Position numbers and translations under genes: made by a program. The notes beneath the pieces were generated by a model. It had not been told where the DNA came from and did no database searches. It saw only the letters and a program-made list of their open reading frames with translations. This document shows positions 45,134 through 46,889 of a stretch of DNA of 46,889 nt, piece by piece (the stretch's first letter is position 1; each line of letters opens with the position of its first letter). Source of the DNA: Clostridia bacterium (GTDB taxonomy: Bacteria > Bacillota > Clostridia > Lachnospirales > Lachnospiraceae); NCBI GenBank assembly GCA_910576325.1, contig CAJTIM010000030.1, positions 1 to 46,889 of the forward strand, in the 5' to 3' direction.

Positions 45134-46552
45134 ATGGCAACCACACGCATCATGCCGCTGCACATTGGCAAAGGCCGCACCGAAAGTCAGGCGGTCAGTG
45201 ACATTATCGTCTATGTATCCAACCCGCAAAAGACAGATAACGGCAGGCTTGTCACCGGCTTTGCGTGTGACAGCCGGGTAGCCGACGCCGAGTTTCTGTT
45301 GGCAAAACGGGAGTACATTTCTACCACCGGACGGGTACGCGGCGAGGACGATGTGCTGGCCTACCATGTCCGGCAGTCCTTTGTCCCCGGCGAGATTACC
45401 CCGGAAGAAGCCAACCGGCTGGGCGTGGAGTTTGCAAAGCGGTTCACCAAGGGCAGTCACGCCTTTGTGGTCTGTACCCATATCGACAAGTCCCATATCC
45501 ATAACCACATCATCTGGAACGCGGTCAATCTGAACTGTGACCGGAAATTCCGAAACTTTTGGGGCAGTACCCGCGCGGTCCGGCGGCTCAACGATACCAT
45601 CTGTGTTGAGAACGGCTATTCCATTGTAGAGGACCCAAAACCGCATGGAAAAAGCTATAACAAGTGGCTGGGGGATCAGGCGAAGCCCTCCCACCGGGAA
45701 CAGCTCCGCGTGATGATTGACCAGGCATTAGAACAGAAACCGGCAGACTTTGACGGGCTGTTAAAGCTGCTTGCGGAAATGGGTTGTGAGGTGTCACGCC
45801 GGGGACAGGCAATCCGGCTCAAAGCCCCCGGCTGGAAGAATGTTGCCCGCATGGATGAAAAGCTGGGACAAGGGTACAGCGAAGATGAAATACGGGCGGT
45901 CCTTGCCGGAGAAAAGCAGCATACGCCCCGCAGAAAAGACGCGGTTTCAACTCCCACTCCCAAGGTCAATCTTCTGGTGGATATTCAGGCAAAATTGCAG
46001 GCCGGAAAAGGCGCTGGCTACGCGCGCTGGGCAAAGGTATTCAATCTGAAACAGATGGCGCAGACAATGAACTATCTCACCGAGCATGGCCTGCTGGAAT
46101 ACGCAGTCTTGGAAGAAAAAGCGGCTGCTGCTACCACCCGCCACAATGAGCTGTCGGCACAGATCAAGGCGGCGGAAACCCGCATGGCGGAGATAGCCGT
46201 ACTGCGGACCCACATCATCAATTATGTGAAAACCCGCGAGGTCTATGCGGCCTACCGCAAGGCGGGATATTCCAAGAAATTTTTAGCGGAACATGAAGCG
46301 GATATTTTGCTCCACAAGGCGGCAAAGCAGGCATTTGACGATTTGGGTATCAAGAAGCTGCCCACCGTCAAGAGCTTGCAGGCCGAGTACGCAACATTGT
46401 TGGAAGGAAAGAAAAAAGACTATGCCGAGTACCGGCGCTCCCGCGAGGAAATGCGGGAACTGCTGGCCGCAAAAGCCAACGTAGACCGGCTGATGGGATA
46501 CGGGGAGGAACGCCAGAATGACCGGGAAAAGGAACAGGAGCAGGACCGCTGA
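45134..46552 (+). CDS. MobP-type relaxase of the ICE
   Basis: The 472-residue relaxase nicks oriT of the ICE and pilots the strand. It starts ATTRIMPLHIGKGRTESQAVSDIIVYVSNP, has DDVLAYHVRQSFVPGEI and the metal-binding cluster HIDKSHIHNHIIWNAVN (near residue 118). The C-terminal half (from about residue 285, KGAGYARWAKVFNLKQMAQTM) is a coiled coil related to that of the IME relaxase, ending in a charged tail. AGGGAGGA precedes ATG 45134. A row of hairpins with an oriT-like core follows the gene. Confidence 0.92.
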   Translation: MATTRIMPLHIGKGRTESQAVSDIIVYVSNPQKTDNGRLVTGFACDSRVADAEFLLAKREYISTTGRVRGEDDVLAYHVRQSFVPGEITPEEANRLGVEFAKRFTKGSHAFVVCTHIDKSHIHNHIIWNAVNLNCDRKFRNFWGSTRAVRRLNDTICVENGYSIVEDPKPHGKSYNKWLGDQAKPSHREQLRVMIDQALEQKPADFDGLLKLLAEMGCEVSRRGQAIRLKAPGWKNVARMDEKLGQGYSEDEIRAVLAGEKQHTPRRKDAVSTPTPKVNLLVDIQAKLQAGKGAGYARWAKVFNLKQMAQTMNYLTEHGLLEYAVLEEKAAAATTRHNELSAQIKAAETRMAEIAVLRTHIINYVKTREVYAAYRKAGYSKKFLAEHEADILLHKAAKQAFDDLGIKKLPTVKSLQAEYATLLEGKKKDYAEYRRSREEMRELLAAKANVDRLMGYGEERQNDREKEQEQDR

Positions 46553-46575
46553 CGCGCCCGTTTTTTCGTATTTTC

Positions 46576-46670
46576 TCACCGCCGCAGGCAGGTGAAAAGC
46601 GTTCCGCAGGAACGCGCAGCCACAGAATGAAATTCTGTGTTCAAAAGGGGCTTGGGGAATCCCCAACAAG
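46576..46670. other. Candidate oriT of the ICE: hairpin series with shared core
   Basis: Four stems follow the relaxase gene: TCACC/GGTGA (46576-46595), GCGTTCC-GCA-GGAACGC (46599-46615), CACAGAAT-GAA-ATTCTGTG (46621-46639) and TTGGGG-AAT-CCCCAA (46652-46666). The words GGGCTTGGGG (46648-46657) and CCCCAACAAG (46661-46670) are the reverse complements of CCCCAAGCCC and CTTGTTGGGG in the IME region at 12787-12812. Shared palindromes next to two relaxase operons suggest a transfer origin. Confidence 0.55.
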
Positions 46671-46710
46671 CAGCGCCAGGAGCCGGATGGCTATCCTGGG
46701 GCATTGCTTG

Positions 46711-46889
46711 CCACGGTTATCGGAAATTTCTGATAACCGTGGTTATAGGAAAATTATTTTTATCGGAAAAGCTTAAAATAGGCTCGAAATTAAAAGAAAA
46801 AGCTTTAAAAATTTTCCGATAAAAAATTTCATTTTATCAGGCCAAGAAAAAACTATGTACATAAACTCATATAAAATTTTCCGATAAAA
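46711..46889. repeat. Large palindrome and repeated TTATCGGAAAA motifs
   Basis: A 32-bp palindrome (46711-46742) has 11-bp arms CCACGGTTATC/GATAACCGTGG and an inner GAAATTTC, with one mismatched pair. A 17-bp word AAAATTTTCCGATAAAA occurs at 46808-46824 and again at 46873-46889, and 13 bases of its complement are at 46758-46770. The region is very AT-rich. It may be a control region or origin, or the start of the next unit; the second copy runs to the window edge. No gene is seen from 46553 to the end. Confidence 0.65.

Larger units (their letters stand above)
2947..46889. mobile_element. Tn1549/CTn-like integrative conjugative element (partial)
   Basis: From about 2947 to the right edge the gene order is that of Tn1549/CTn-family ICEs: parAB, initiator, PcfB, VirD4, Maff2, VirB6-like, PrgI, VirB4, CHAP hydrolase, DUF4315, DUF4366, topoisomerase III, TTRAP, SNF2-methylase giant, DUF3848/3849, MobC and relaxase. 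The left limit is inferred from the point where the minus-strand recombinase loses homology; no matching right end is in view. An intact integrase for this element is not present, so its integration module should lie to the right of the window. A second element (9741-19629) is nested inside it. Confidence 0.85.

Overview
The window is mobile DNA from a Gram-positive anaerobe, most likely a gut Clostridia species (Lachnospiraceae/Oscillospiraceae type). This rests on strong AGGAGG ribosome-binding sites, TTG/GTG starts, and the gene families, which match Tn1549/CTn-type integrative conjugative elements (ICEs) and Tn4451-type mobilizable elements. No rRNA, tRNA, CRISPR array or ordinary housekeeping gene was seen.

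Layout. (1) 1-1600: AT-richer end of an older element: an orphan MazF/PemK toxin, a 40-codon ORF, a DUF6870-type protein, and the first ~80 codons of a large serine recombinase cut off after its SGANF motif. (2) 1600-2946: minus-strand C-terminal part of a second large serine recombinase, cut off at its N-terminal side. (3) 2947 to beyond the right edge: a Tn1549-like ICE. Its order is parA-parB, small DUF5720-type proteins, a RepA-like initiator with intragenic 15-bp iterons, PcfB, VirD4, Maff2, VirB6-like, PrgI, VirB4, a CHAP hydrolase, DUF4315 and DUF4366 proteins, topoisomerase III, a CHC2/ArdC/YodL fusion, TTRAP, a 2904-residue ArdC-methylase-SNF2 protein with TnpV overprinted inside it, a DUF3848/3849-type protein, MobC, a small cargo island with a DUF1016 nuclease, and a relaxase. 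The ICE integrase is not in the window. (4) 9741-19629: a 9.9-kb integrative mobilizable element (IME) inserted in the ICE maff2 gene. It carries a possible DnaA-box origin, a low-GC PadR plus HXXEE membrane cargo pair, a sigma/HTH/winged-helix regulatory set, MobC and relaxase, a replisome organizer, a broken DnaC-like loader, TnpW and an intact serine recombinase.

How it works together. The ICE has maintenance (ParAB, RepA-like, topoisomerase III, primase-type zinc finger), a type IV secretion machine (VirD4, VirB6, PrgI, VirB4, CHAP hydrolase) and a relaxosome (MobC and relaxase). The IME has its own relaxase, MobC and recombinase but no secretion channel, so it presumably borrows one from an ICE. 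Its insertion splits maff2, next to the coupling-protein and VirB6 genes of the ICE it sits in.

The strongest observations are: exact IME ends that rebuild both an intact 71-codon maff2 and a perfectly palindromic attP; a shared oriT-like hairpin in the ICE and the IME; a protein resembling a stand-alone VirD4 all-alpha domain; TnpV overprinted inside the SNF2 gene; intragenic iterons in both replication initiators; and a stack of recombinase genes that interrupt one another.
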